From: Nostoc edaphicum CCNP1411
Lineage (GTDB): Bacteria > Cyanobacteriota > Cyanobacteriia > Cyanobacteriales > Nostocaceae
NCBI RefSeq assembly: GCF_014023275.1
Contig: NZ_CP054698.1
Span: 5,169,001 to 5,233,000, forward strand
Direction of reading: 5' to 3'
DNA: 64,000 bases
Shown in pieces: positions 55,432 to 64,000 of this stretch (position 1 is its first letter; each line of letters opens with the position of its first letter). The notes under the pieces are model-generated. The model did not search any database and was not told the origin of the DNA. It was given only the letters and a program-made list of their open reading frames with translations. Position numbers and translations under genes: made by a program.

Positions 55432-55740
55432 CTATGAATGGGGAAATTTCCGTACTTGATATTCTCCTGAATCCACAATTAAATATGATTCTCTGAGCGC
55501 TTGAATGAAGTTGTCTTCAATGGTCTGCAAATGTGCTTGGGGTATGGCTTTCCACTGTTCCAGTGTTGCCCAACGAATGATGAGGATAACTTCTGTGTAG
55601 TCATTTGGGCTGATCCAAACCTCTTTACCGAGAAATCCTGGATACTCAGCCAGCGCTGTTGTCCAAATTTGTGCGTCCTTCTGGATAAAATATTCCCGTA
55701 AATCCGGGGCAACCTTAAACTTGAGAAGTTCTATAAACAC
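55432..55740 (-). CDS. TIGR03792-type small cyanobacterial protein (ABM-like fold)
   Basis: This 102-residue protein begins MFIELLKFKVAPDLREYFIQKD and contains TALAEYPGFLGKEVWISP and ILIIRWATLEQWKAIP. This is the layout of a dimeric alpha-beta barrel (monooxygenase-like) protein known as an uncharacterised family in cyanobacteria. No catalytic residues can be assigned. It has no obvious operon partners. Confidence 0.8.
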   Translation of the reverse strand: MFIELLKFKVAPDLREYFIQKDAQIWTTALAEYPGFLGKEVWISPNDYTEVILIIRWATLEQWKAIPQAHLQTIEDNFIQALRESYLIVDSGEYQVRKFPHS

Positions 55741-55872
55741 GTCCTTTGAACCCTGTGTTTCTTAATTTGCCAAAATAGAGATGTAGGCTAGAGTAACTAC
55801 GCTTTAAGCATAGCTTGATTGCCTAAACTCAGGAGCAAGGGTTGGCTGGTTAATAAGTAAGAGGAAGGGAAT

Positions 55873-56196
55873 ATGGACAACAACAATTGGTTGCAACAGC
55901 TAATGATGGTGGGTCTTGGCACAACGTCTTTAGTAGCAGAAAAACTGCGGCAAGTCAGCGATGATTTAGTTAAAGACGGTAAACTCAATCCTGAGCAAGC
56001 CAAGGCGGTAATGGATGATATTGCCCAGCAGTTAAAGTCGGAACAGGGAAACTGGGATGTCCAAATGCAGCGGCAAATGCGAAATATGATGCAGGATTTG
56101 GGGGTGGCTCGCCAGTCAGAGGTAGACGAATTAAGGGGTAGAATTGACCGTTTAGAGCGGCAAGTGCGCGATTTAGAAAATAAGCTTTGGCGTTAG
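55873..56196 (+). CDS. Phasin-like coiled-coil protein
   Basis: This 107-residue protein starts MDNNNWLQQLMMVGLGTTSLVAEKL, a weakly hydrophobic helix, then has DGKLNPEQAKAVMDDIAQQLKSE and a C-terminal coiled coil (EVDELRGRIDRLERQVRDLENKL). The plan is that of phasin-like or granule-associated proteins, which coat polyhydroxyalkanoate or lipid inclusions. An AGAGGAAGGGAAT stretch gives the ribosome site. The FKBP gene follows after 78 bp. Confidence 0.75.
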   Translation: MDNNNWLQQLMMVGLGTTSLVAEKLRQVSDDLVKDGKLNPEQAKAVMDDIAQQLKSEQGNWDVQMQRQMRNMMQDLGVARQSEVDELRGRIDRLERQVRDLENKLWR

Positions 56197-56274
56197 AATA
56201 CCCTTTGTGATTTAAACTAAATGTGTCCTGTTGGTAATCTTTTTGCCAGGATACTTAAGTAAGGAGAACTGATT

Positions 56275-56796
56275 TTGAAACCAATTTTCCTCAGCGTGGC
56301 GTTCATGCTGGTGTGTGTTGTGCTGTTGATTGTGGGGCAAGTAGGCAGTAAACAGAATACTGCCATTGCTGCCGAATTAACTCAAACACCGTCAGCGCCC
56401 ACAACTGTAACTGAAAACAATATCTTAATTGCGAGTAATACTATGTCTGATGCGAATGCCGTAACCACTCCTTCTGGATTGAAGTATGTTGAGTTAAAAG
56501 AGGGGACTGGAGCGACTCCTCAGCCTGGACAAACGGTTGAAGTTCACTATGTTGGCACTTTAGAAGATGGTACTCAGTTTGATAGTTCACGCGATCGCGG
56601 CCAACCCTTCAGCTTTAAAATCGGCATTGGACAGGTAATCAAAGGTTGGGATGAAGGACTTAGCACTATGAAAGTAGGCGGTCGTCGCAATTTAATCATC
56701 CCCTCTGAGTTAGGTTATGGCGCTCGTGGTGCTGGTGGCGTGATTCCTCCCAACGCAACTCTGCTGTTTGACGTGGAATTGCTAGGAGTTAAGTAA
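56275..56796 (+). CDS. FKBP-type peptidyl-prolyl isomerase, exported
   Basis: This 173-residue isomerase starts at a TTG with AAGGAG about 9 bases upstream. Residues 1-30 form a signal or membrane anchor ([20 protein letters not shown]). The FKBP domain (about 62-173) contains [44 protein letters not shown] and [30 protein letters not shown] in outline. Active-site aromatic and Asp residues are present. It folds proteins in the periplasm or thylakoid lumen. Confidence 0.93.
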   Translation: MKPIFLSVAFMLVCVVLLIVGQVGSKQNTAIAAELTQTPSAPTTVTENNILIASNTMSDANAVTTPSGLKYVELKEGTGATPQPGQTVEVHYVGTLEDGTQFDSSRDRGQPFSFKIGIGQVIKGWDEGLSTMKVGGRRNLIIPSELGYGARGAGGVIPPNATLLFDVELLGVK

Positions 56797-56990
56797 AAAT
56801 TGGGTATGGGGCATGGGGAAGAGGACACGAGGACACAGAGATAGTATTTGATCGTTTCTTTGCCTAGCTGCGTCTCTTCGTCACCTTGTCTCCACTATCT
56901 CCCTCATCCCTCCCATTCCCAATGCCCAATGCCCAATGCCCAATGCCCAATTCAAATTTTTAAATTTTTAAATTTTTAAATTTTGAAACT
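56797..56990. repeat. GGGCATG/CCCAATG heptamers and AAATTTTT repeats
   Basis: TATGGGGCATGGGG at 56801-56816, four CCCAATG units at 56917-56948, then AATTTTTA repeated four times at 56953-56985, the last overlapping the dnaB stop. They separate the convergent FKBP and dnaB genes. Confidence 0.7.
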
Positions 56991-59799
56991 TTGTAAACTG
57001 TGGATTGAACAAAAGTTTTGCAGTACCCGTAGGCCCGTTGCGGTGTTTAGCTATAATTACTTCTGCAATGCCGCGATCGGGAGTATCGGGAGAGTAATAT
57101 TCATCGCGGTACAACATTATTACTAAATCCGCGTCCTGTTCAATCGAACCGGATTCTCTCAAATCTGATAACATTGGACGCTTGTTTGTACGTGCTTCAA
57201 CCCCTCGACTCAACTGAGACAAAGCAATAACTGGTACAGATAATTCCCGCGCTAAACCTTTGAGTTGACGAGTAATTTTTGATAATTCTTGAACTCGATT
57301 ATCGCCTGCTCCTTCCATCAATTGCAGGTAATCTATTACAATTAATCCTAATTCAGTTCCAACTTCTGCTTGTAATCTTCTTGCCTGACTACGCATTTGT
57401 GTAACTGTAATATTCGGCGTATCATCAATATAAATTGGCATCTCGGAAAGGATACCAATAGCACGGCTTAAAGGTTCCCACTGTGTTTGACTCAGGCGAC
57501 CAGTCCGCAGATAACTACTTTCAATTTGTGCTTCGCTAGCTAATAGCCGTTGCGTCAATTGCTCTTTTGACATTTCCAAGCTGAAAACGGCAACTGGTAA
57601 TTTATAAGAAGCGGCGATATTGTGAGCAAGGTTTAAGCAAAATGCTGTATTGTGTACACAGATATCATTAGCAACAAAATTGTGTGTTTCTGGAATTGTT
57701 AAGTCATAAACCTGCTTGTTACCCACCGACTCAATCGCAACTATTTCATCCCAATAAACATCACTAGTTGCTAACTGTTGAAGTGGTAAATTATCTAAAG
57801 CTGTAGCTAGTATCCAAAGTCTTTCCCGCTTTAGGGCACGTCTACCAACATGCATATTTGTATACCCTTGAATCCCTGCATGTCTAGCTAAACTACTCCA
57901 AGTTTCATTACCTTTTGCTAATGCTATTTGTTCCCAAATCTCTACAGGGATCAAGTCACGATTAGTTTGATATCTTTTTTGAGATATTGCTACTGCAACT
58001 TTTTCTATTGCTTCTTCTTTACTGAAAATACCTATTTCAGCGATAAAAGTTTTAATAGATAAGGCATCAGTAATATCTAATTGCCACGCTGGTCTGCGGG
58101 TATTTTTATACTTAACAGACCGTTTTTTGAGAGATGCAATAATGCCAAATCGTAATAAAAGATGTTGAATTTGTCTTGCTAGTTTTTCGCTGACTGTTGC
58201 ATAGCCTAACTGTGATTGACCGCTAGTAAGTAGTGCAGCCCATCCATCAGTGGCAAAGAGACGATTAAGGAATAAGGCTATTTGCGATCGCTCTAACTTA
58301 AAAATGATGTTTGGTATAGTTTTAGAATGAGCATCTTTGCCCCACAAACCTAATTCTTCTAACCAAAGCGTTAGCGAATTCTTACGAGATTTGCTCATAC
58401 AGGCAAATCTATGAGATACAAACTCTTCTGATTCTAATTGTAAAATTTCGCATAATACCTCAAAAGTTTCTAAATTTGGTACACAGACTCCTTGCTTCCA
58501 AGCGCAAAGTAAAGTAGGACTGACTCCAATTAATTGACTTATTTCTTTTCCTGTCAATGAGTGTGATTGAATCGCTAGTTTAAAATTTTCAGCAAAAATC
58601 TGTCTTTGAATAGCAATAAATTCCAAATCCCCACGTACACAAAGTGATGGTGTGCGTGTACCTTGAGAATTTTCCCAACGCACTGTTAAACCACCAAAAT
58701 CCGCAACTGCTTGCAAAAAATCGGTTTGCAGTAATGAATTACCATTTGTAAATCGTGGATTGCAGTTAGTTAATCCACCATCGCCAATTAAATAAGCTAA
58801 TAACTTGACTTCGCACTCGCGTATAGAATGTGAGCCAAACACATCTATTTTTCGCGGGATAGCAATTTTATCACCAACTTTCAGATTTTCTAGTTTTTGC
58901 CAGCCTTTAATAGTCAAATACGGGTGGGTGATTGTAGTTTCAATAGACCTACCTAAGCGAGTTGTTACGCGAAAAACTGGTTTGATGCCATCATCTACAA
59001 ATGCACAGGGTTGAGTAAAGGTAAATTTCCAGTCATTATTTAACGTCAATAATGAACCATGACGTTGTTTATATAATTCTTCAATTGTGGTAATTTTTCC
59101 ATCTGCCAAAACTATTTCTGAATCATGGCTGAGGCATTTACCCATTGATGGTCTGCCAGCGACAATAATCAAATCAGAACGTTGAAAGCCGCTGGTCATG
59201 GCATCTAAATCGTAAAATCCGCAGGGAATCCCAGGTAAGGCAATGCCTTGATTTCTATCTTCAATATCCTGGAAATTATTAATTAGAGTATCAGAAATAT
59301 GAACTAAACCTGATTGGGGACGCTCTTGAGTAACACCGAATACTTTCTGTTCTGCCTGATCTAAAACAGTTGGTAATTCGGTTTCTGTCTCGTAACCCAA
59401 ATGTACAATTTCATTGCCAGCTTTAATTAACTGTCGCCGCAGGTATTTTTCCATCACCAACCCTGCTAAGGCGTCGATGTTCACGGCTGACACTGTGCGG
59501 TCTACCAGAGTTGCTAATTTATTTCTCCCACCAATGCGGGCAAGTATCTCATGGTCAGTTAGCCAACTTGTGACTGAGAGTAAATCTGTGGGTTTACCTT
59601 GGGCGTGGAGCCTCACAGCTGCTTGATAAATATCTTTGTGAGCGCTAATGTAAAAAGCTTCGGGAAGGAGGCGATCGCTAACTCGACTAATCGCTTCTGG
59701 ATCTAGCAAAATACCCCCCAAAATCGCTTCTTCCGCCTCAATATTTTGGGGGGGGAGGCGATCGCTACCATCGCCTTTAAAACTCAGTTCTTCAGCCAT
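56968..59799 (-). CDS. dnaB: Replicative DNA helicase DnaB with an intein
   Basis: This 943-residue precursor consists of the DnaB N-terminal domain (about 15-115: PPQNIEAEEAILGGILLDPEA in outline), linker, the start of the RecA-like domain up to GRPSMGK (residue 221), a 496-residue intein (222-717), and the rest of the helicase beginning TAFCLNLAHNIAA. Without the intein the protein is 447 residues, normal for DnaB. Walker B IVIDYLQLM and the terminal SLSRG-like and RNGPTG motifs are present. Splicing is required for activity because the intein splits the Walker A. rplI lies upstream in the same direction, a common arrangement. Confidence 0.96.
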   Translation of the reverse strand: MAEELSFKGDGSDRLPPQNIEAEEAILGGILLDPEAISRVSDRLLPEAFYISAHKDIYQAAVRLHAQGKPTDLLSVTSWLTDHEILARIGGRNKLATLVDRTVSAVNIDALAGLVMEKYLRRQLIKAGNEIVHLGYETETELPTVLDQAEQKVFGVTQERPQSGLVHISDTLINNFQDIEDRNQGIALPGIPCGFYDLDAMTSGFQRSDLIIVAGRPSMGKCLSHDSEIVLADGKITTIEELYKQRHGSLLTLNNDWKFTFTQPCAFVDDGIKPVFRVTTRLGRSIETTITHPYLTIKGWQKLENLKVGDKIAIPRKIDVFGSHSIRECEVKLLAYLIGDGGLTNCNPRFTNGNSLLQTDFLQAVADFGGLTVRWENSQGTRTPSLCVRGDLEFIAIQRQIFAENFKLAIQSHSLTGKEISQLIGVSPTLLCAWKQGVCVPNLETFEVLCEILQLESEEFVSHRFACMSKSRKNSLTLWLEELGLWGKDAHSKTIPNIIFKLERSQIALFLNRLFATDGWAALLTSGQSQLGYATVSEKLARQIQHLLLRFGIIASLKKRSVKYKNTRRPAWQLDITDALSIKTFIAEIGIFSKEEAIEKVAVAISQKRYQTNRDLIPVEIWEQIALAKGNETWSSLARHAGIQGYTNMHVGRRALKRERLWILATALDNLPLQQLATSDVYWDEIVAIESVGNKQVYDLTIPETHNFVANDICVHNTAFCLNLAHNIAASYKLPVAVFSLEMSKEQLTQRLLASEAQIESSYLRTGRLSQTQWEPLSRAIGILSEMPIYIDDTPNITVTQMRSQARRLQAEVGTELGLIVIDYLQLMEGAGDNRVQELSKITRQLKGLARELSVPVIALSQLSRGVEARTNKRPMLSDLRESGSIEQDADLVIMLYRDEYYSPDTPDRGIAEVIIAKHRNGPTGTAKLLFNPQFTKFQNLKI
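57649..59136 (-). other. DnaB intein with homing endonuclease and extra HTH-like segments
   Basis: Residues 222-717 start with Cys (CLSHDSEIVLADG), carry block B TITHPYLT, end FVANDICVHN and are followed by Thr, so all splicing residues are present. Two LAGLIDADG motifs, LAYLIGDGG and FLNRLFATDG, mark the endonuclease. Between them is a helix-turn-helix-like stretch (GKEISQLIGVSPTLLCAWKQG), and a second possible one follows (WSSLARHAGIQGYT). It sits in the Walker A P-loop, a known DnaB insertion site. Confidence 0.93.
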
Positions 59800-59820
59800 A
59801 AACGATTTTAGTTTTGAGAT

Positions 59821-59880
59821 TTTGCTAGAGACGCGACTACTCGCGTCTGTTTGCTAGAGACGCGATTAATCGCGTCTGTA
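59821..59880. repeat. Two tandem hairpin units, GAGACGCGA family
   Basis: TTTGCTAGAGACGCGA-CTACT-CGCGTCTG is followed by TTTGCTAGAGACGCGATTAATCGCGTCTG. Each unit is a hairpin, AGACGCGA paired with TCGCGTCT. They lie between rplI and dnaB on the shared transcript path and could form a processing or attenuation site. Confidence 0.7.
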
Positions 59881-59944
59881 CAAGAGTTAAAGGTTATTTA
59901 CTTTTACTTCCCTTGCTTCCTCATCCCTGCGTTCCCCTCTTAAG

Positions 59945-60403
59945 TTAACTAGCGACGACTTGAATATCGACTTGCGCTGCTACTTCAGAATGCAGTTTGA
60001 TTTCGGCTTGATAAGTACCAAGGTGGTTAATATCGGGAATGGTAATGCCACGCCGATCAATTTCCTGACCTGTGGCTGCCTTAATTGCATCTACAACATC
60101 TTGGGTGGTGATAGTACCGAAAATTGCTTCGTTTTCACCAACTGGCTTGGCAATTGTCAAGCTGCCAACTTTTTCTAAAGATTCTTTTTGCTCAAGAGCT
60201 TGTTGTCTGAGTTCTAATTGCCGTTGACGCTCTTGCTCACGACGGCGTTCTACTTGCTTGAGAATACCAGGAGTGGCATTAGTTGCCAATTTCTGGGGAA
60301 TCAGATAATTACGAGCGTAGCCAGGAGCTACTTCCACTAAGTCGCCAGATTTCCCCAGCTTGCTGATATCCTGATTTAAAACTAACTGTACGCGTTTCGC
60401 CAT
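59945..60403 (-). CDS. rplI: 50S ribosomal protein L9
   Basis: This 152-residue protein has the two-domain L9 form: N-terminal [32 protein letters not shown] (outline), a long connecting helix rich in Arg, Gln and Glu, and a C-terminal domain with [19 protein letters not shown] and [13 protein letters not shown]. Length is normal. dnaB lies 145 bp downstream. Confidence 0.97.
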   Translation of the reverse strand: MAKRVQLVLNQDISKLGKSGDLVEVAPGYARNYLIPQKLATNATPGILKQVERRREQERQRQLELRQQALEQKESLEKVGSLTIAKPVGENEAIFGTITTQDVVDAIKAATGQEIDRRGITIPDINHLGTYQAEIKLHSEVAAQVDIQVVAS

Positions 60404-60544
60404 CGTTTTTCCTGTAAAATCTGATTAATTTGGGTAAGGCTTGATAGCTCACAATGTCACTGCTGTATTCCAAGCTTCTTTGCCTACACCCTAAAGCTTA
60501 CAGATCGTAGCGAAAGGAAGGGTGCGATCGCAACTATTAGCGCG

Positions 60545-60605
60545 AGAAAATTGATGGAGATTGGGAAATGCCCAATGCCTATCGCCCAATCCCCAATGCC
60601 AAATG
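60545..60605. repeat. CCCAATGCC heptamer-type repeats
   Basis: CCCAATGCC, GCCCAATCCCCAATGCC and related words lie directly behind the gloB stop codon. Same class as 56917-56948. Confidence 0.55.
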
Positions 60606-60606
60606 C

Positions 60607-61380
60607 CTAAAAGTTATTTTTCATTTCCCGTATCCGTGCAAAGGTTTGCACTCCATCGCTACTCTTAACGGTTGATTGTAATGATGGCTGATCCCAACGT
60701 AAAAAGGGATTGGTTCGCTTCTCCACTCCCAGCAGCGAGGGGATTGTAGCTTCTTTTCGACTACGGTAAGCCTTCACTTCATTGAAGCGTTTTTGTAAGT
60801 CGGCGTTGTCGCCATCCACAGTTAGGGCAAATTGCAGATTTTTTAATGTGTATTCGTGGGCACACCAGATGCGTGTATCATCGGGCAGAGAGCGTAATTT
60901 GCTCAAGGAGTCTACCATTTGGGTCGGTGTTCCTTCAAACAAGCGACCGCAACCGCCAGAAAATAAGGTATCGCCGCAAAATAATTCCCCTGTCTCGCCA
61001 GCTTTTTCGGGGGGAAAGTAGTAAGCAATGTGAGCGCGGGTATGTCCAGGGACGAAGATAACTTCAGCTATACGGTCTGCAAACTGGACGCGATCGCCTT
61101 GTTGCAAAAACACTTGCTGTCCTGGAATTCTACCACGATCCTCAGCTCCTCCATAAACTATCAGTTGGGGGAATTGTTCCATTAATTGCTTATTACCACC
61201 CACATGATCGTTATGGTGGTGCGTGTTGAAAATTGCTACCAACTCAGCTTTTAATTCTGCCAGTTTCTTTAAAACTGGTTGAGCCTCCGCTGGATCGACA
61301 ACAGCGGCAATATTTTGTTTGTAGTCGTGTAACAAGAATATGTAGTTGTCTGAGAGTGCTTCCAGACGGATTACCTGCAT
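60607..61380 (-). CDS. gloB: Hydroxyacylglutathione hydrolase (glyoxalase II)
   Basis: This 257-residue metallo-beta-lactamase-fold enzyme hydrolyses S-lactoylglutathione, clearing methylglyoxal. The metal motif is [12 protein letters not shown] (HxHxDH) near residue 55, further ligands are in [12 protein letters not shown] and [17 protein letters not shown], and the final [15 protein letters not shown] motif is typical of the family. Length is normal. Confidence 0.95.
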   Translation of the reverse strand: MQVIRLEALSDNYIFLLHDYKQNIAAVVDPAEAQPVLKKLAELKAELVAIFNTHHHNDHVGGNKQLMEQFPQLIVYGGAEDRGRIPGQQVFLQQGDRVQFADRIAEVIFVPGHTRAHIAYYFPPEKAGETGELFCGDTLFSGGCGRLFEGTPTQMVDSLSKLRSLPDDTRIWCAHEYTLKNLQFALTVDGDNADLQKRFNEVKAYRSRKEATIPSLLGVEKRTNPFLRWDQPSLQSTVKSSDGVQTFARIREMKNNF

Positions 61381-61784
61381 TATCTCTGCCTCCCTTACAA
61401 CATAAATATTTGGTATTGAGTAGCAATACTACATTCCAATGAATAATAGTGCTACCTCCACAAACTATATCAAGTATTTATACTTTGTTCATTATAGCTA
61501 TATGCAATATTCACTATGATATTATACAGCCGTGCTTAGACGGTAATTATACTTAACTAAAGTCAACTTCAGATGAAATTATCAGTAAAATTTCTCTGGA
61601 ATAGCTACAAATATAAAGTTAGATTTATTTTATTGTTTTTTACTTAAAAATAATAAATTATCAAGTTTATATTTTGCTTATATCTACTCTATCATATTTG
61701 GCTAAAACTAAAACTAGAGTAGGATTTTCTAAACCTAAATACATATCTAATTTCCAAACTAAACAACAATTGTTAATTTGATTT
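61381..61784. other. 400-bp AT-rich spacer
   Basis: Very AT-rich. No gene, repeat or RNA recognised. It should hold divergent promoters for gloB and the glycosyltransferases. Confidence 0.4.
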
Positions 61785-62627
61785 ATGCCAACAGAAACTA
61801 GAGGATTTATTACAATTTTAACTGGACTTTACCCTTTTCAAGATTGTATTCATTTTTTGGCTGCAATTAGAAAGTTCCATCAAGAGCCAATCATTATTCT
61901 AATTGACCAAGTTCCTACAGGACTCTATCCTTTTCTGAAGGCTTTTAAAAATGTAATTTTAAAGCCGGCCCCTGCAAATGAAAATACTGTTTTGGCATCA
62001 AGGCAAGCAAAACTAGCTCTATATGCGGCCTCTGAGTTTGATAAAACGATTTACCTAGATTCAGATATTTGTTTACTTTCCGATATCAAAGACGTATTTG
62101 ATTATTTAGATGAATATGATTTGCTATTAACTGAAGATGTACAACCTTCCATTCTTAAAGCTACAAATTTGTTGCGCGGAAAGCAAGAAGACCTTTTGCC
62201 AAATGTTTTGCCAATTCTGCAATCTGTAGGGTTTCCTTTGCAAGCAGATAACGTGCAATATAATAGCGGTTTGATAGCTTTTAGAAAAACAGAAGTAATC
62301 AAGGTACTTTTTGACGAATTTCAACGTTATTTTGAGATTGTCAAAAACAACCAAGATAAATTACTTTTAAAAGATCAAGGGGCTTTTGCATCTGCGATCG
62401 CATCTGTACACCCTCACATGAAAATTCTACCACCCACCTATAATTATCTCAGTAAGTGGCAGGATGCTTATAATATTCAAGATCAAATTAAAGTTCTGCA
62501 CTGCACCTATCCTTATCGACCTCAATATGCTAAAAATATTAGCCGTTCCTTATATACACGGATTTTTGACAGATTCGCTAAAGTATTTTTACCGAATCAA
62601 GTTACAAATCCTTGGCGCACTAAATAA
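61785..62627 (+). CDS. GT8-like nucleotide-sugar glycosyltransferase
   Basis: This 280-residue soluble protein has a GT-A fold with the DxD metal site in IYLDSDICLLSDI (about 95), a later NSGLIAFRK segment that resembles the acceptor-side motif, and KVLHCTYPYRP at the C-terminal end. No membrane segments. The second glycosyltransferase gene begins 17 bases after its stop, so the two are probably co-transcribed in a surface-polysaccharide operon that continues beyond the window. Confidence 0.8.
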   Translation: MPTETRGFITILTGLYPFQDCIHFLAAIRKFHQEPIIILIDQVPTGLYPFLKAFKNVILKPAPANENTVLASRQAKLALYAASEFDKTIYLDSDICLLSDIKDVFDYLDEYDLLLTEDVQPSILKATNLLRGKQEDLLPNVLPILQSVGFPLQADNVQYNSGLIAFRKTEVIKVLFDEFQRYFEIVKNNQDKLLLKDQGAFASAIASVHPHMKILPPTYNYLSKWQDAYNIQDQIKVLHCTYPYRPQYAKNISRSLYTRIFDRFAKVFLPNQVTNPWRTK

Positions 62628-62644
62628 AAATAAGTATAAAAATA

Positions 62645-63808
62645 GTGAAAAAGTTTTCCAAGATATCGCTGTTGGTTTCAGATTTATCAAGTGCAGCTAT
62701 TTTGCGTGCATACTTGATAGCGACAGCCCTAAGAGATTTAGAATATGAAGTTGAAATTATGGGGTTTTTATTTGGAAATAACTTATATCGAAATTTACCA
62801 TCAGAATTAAACGTTTATAGTTTACCGGGCAAAAATTTTCCAGATTTTTTTGGAGAAGTCAGCAAATTTATCCCAAAAATTGATGGTGATATCATTTATG
62901 CTATAAAACCACAAATAGCGAGTTTTGGAGTTGCCCTACTAAATAAAATATTTAGCCGAAAACCGTTAATTTTAGACATAGATGATTGGGAACTCAGTTG
63001 GTATGGTGGTGATGACTGGCATTATCGTCCCACACCGAAACAATTAGCTAGGGAATTGTTGAAATCAGACGGCGCACTCAGGAATCCTTATCATCCTTTG
63101 TACGTGAAATGGATGGAAGGTTTGGTAAGTAGCGCTGATGCTGTGACGGTGCATACTAAATTTTTGCAGCAGCGCTTTGGCGGTACATTTGTTCCTAATG
63201 GTAAGGATACTTCTTTATTTGATCCTGCTCGATATGATGCTGAGTCCAGCAGAAATCGTTATGGTTTATCTGAATATCGTATTTTAATGTTTCCTGGTGC
63301 GCCAAGACCGTATAAAGGTCTAGAAGATGTTCTCATCGCACTCGATAAAATTAATCAGCCAGACTTAAGACTAGTGATTGTAGGCGGTAGTCCTTATGAT
63401 GATTATGATCAGCAACTCCAACAAAAGTGGGGACGCTGGATTATCAAATTACCAAAGTATCCAGCTGATGTTATGCCTGATTTGGTAGCAGCGGCTCATA
63501 TTGTAGTCGTTCCCCAGCGAGACACCCCAGAAACTCGTGCTCAATTTCCCCTGAAGTTGACAGATGGAATGGCAATGGCTAAACCTGTATTATCAACACG
63601 CGTTGGAGATATTCCTAAAATTTTAGGTGATACTGGTTATTTAGTTGAGCCTGCTTGTCCTGAACAGATTGCTGAACAAATTCAATTGATTTTTCAGAAT
63701 TTAGAGTCAGCAAACCAGCAAGGTATCAAGGCTAGAAAAAGATGTGTGGAACACTATAGCATAGAGGCTATGGCTTCTACGCTCAAGTCAGTAATTGCTC
63801 GGTTGTGA
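62645..63808 (+). CDS. GT4-type glycosyltransferase
   Basis: This 387-residue GT-B enzyme starts at a GTG. The N-terminal domain contains ILRAYLIATALRDLEYEVEIMGF and PLILDIDDWELSW; the C-terminal domain has FPGAPRPYKGLEDVLIAL, LVIVGGSPYDDYDQ, IVVVPQRDTPETRAQFPLKLTDGMAMAKPVL (outline) and STRVGDIPKIL. The E-x7-E-type acidic pair falls in this last region. Its close coupling to the preceding transferase suggests a joint role in polysaccharide or glycolipid synthesis. Confidence 0.88.
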   Translation: MKKFSKISLLVSDLSSAAILRAYLIATALRDLEYEVEIMGFLFGNNLYRNLPSELNVYSLPGKNFPDFFGEVSKFIPKIDGDIIYAIKPQIASFGVALLNKIFSRKPLILDIDDWELSWYGGDDWHYRPTPKQLARELLKSDGALRNPYHPLYVKWMEGLVSSADAVTVHTKFLQQRFGGTFVPNGKDTSLFDPARYDAESSRNRYGLSEYRILMFPGAPRPYKGLEDVLIALDKINQPDLRLVIVGGSPYDDYDQQLQQKWGRWIIKLPKYPADVMPDLVAAAHIVVVPQRDTPETRAQFPLKLTDGMAMAKPVLSTRVGDIPKILGDTGYLVEPACPEQIAEQIQLIFQNLESANQQGIKARKRCVEHYSIEAMASTLKSVIARL

Positions 63809-63812
63809 ATCT

Positions 63813-63895
63813 TGATTAGGGATTAGGGATTAGGGATTGGGAACCCAACCAAATCTTAATCATATTTTCTTTCCCAGTCCCCAGTACCCTGTCCC
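63813..63895. repeat. GATTAGG and CCCAGTC heptamer repeats
   Basis: Three GGGATTA/GATTAGG units (63817-63841) and CCCAGTCCCCAGTACCC (63872-63890) lie behind the glycosyltransferase gene. The rest to 64000 is AT-rich; an ATG at 63976 could open a gene but only eight codons are visible. Confidence 0.55.
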
Positions 63896-64000
63896 ATATT
63901 TATTTGATGATTAGCTTTATTTGGCAATTATTTTGTGAATAATATTAATAAGTGAAAGTGGCATAAAAATATCCAATGTCTACCAGAAAACTACTACTAA

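Noticed and set aside
63976..64000. Start of another gene at the right edge
   Set aside because: Only eight codons are visible and there is no ribosome site.

Overview
The window is chromosomal DNA of a filamentous, probably heterocyst-forming cyanobacterium of the Nostoc/Anabaena type. The evidence is: many GCGATCGC (HIP1) octamers inside genes; the cytochrome b6f subunit PetM and a Ycf39-like protein; several cyanobacterium-specific small families; tandem devBCA-type exporter clusters; an intein in DnaB; and intergenic regions full of degenerate heptamer tandem repeats and small palindromic MITE-like elements. I found no tRNA, rRNA or CRISPR array.

Layout. 1-5.4 kb: the end of one devBCA exporter cluster (devC tail, devA), a 1.1 kb spacer holding three palindromes nested inside one another, and a complete second devB-devC-devA cluster. 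6-11.6 kb: envelope and stress genes (M23 peptidase, ComFB-like protein, L,D-transpeptidase, ECF sigma factor with its anti-sigma factor, GGCT-like protein). 11.7-17.7 kb: leuS, a DUF433/DUF5615 toxin-antitoxin-like pair, a 1.35 kb non-coding stretch and an aminotransferase of the serine/alanine-glyoxylate type. 18-24 kb: DUF2949, DUF192 lipoprotein, an atypical OmpR-type regulator, NAD kinase, ycf39-like, petM and pdxA. 24.6-31 kb is accessory: a rolling-circle Rep gene whose 3' end is interrupted by a palindromic element, a second OmpR regulator, an HTH-NACHT NTPase, and a cysteine-less rhodanese-like protein with 11-residue repeats. 31-41.6 kb: RNase D-like exonuclease, two CAP-domain proteins, methyltransferase, trpB, SUI1-like factor, a Pmp3/YqaE peptide, beta-carbonic anhydrase, trpC and lpdA. 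42-49.4 kb: a TnpB element with a divergent small DNA-binding-type gene, a SWIM zinc-finger protein, a TpsB/Omp85 transporter and a PLP histidine-decarboxylase-like enzyme. 49.5-64 kb: a 1127-residue amino-acid-permease/PAS/GGDEF/EAL fusion, an orphan ParA, small conserved proteins, an FKBP, dnaB with a 496-residue intein, rplI, gloB and two glycosyltransferases.

The most unusual item is the permease-like membrane module fused to PAS-GGDEF-EAL (49489-52872). It converges on a histidine-decarboxylase homologue whose PLP-lysine motif lacks the usual preceding histidine. Read together, they could be an amino-acid or amine transceptor that controls cyclic-di-GMP. Other notable items are the nested palindromes at 1644-1984, the in-frame palindrome in rep, the extra HTH-like segment inside the DnaB intein, and the HTH-NACHT protein as a candidate defence or signalling NTPase. 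Housekeeping calls are firm; roles of accessory genes are inference from sequence alone.
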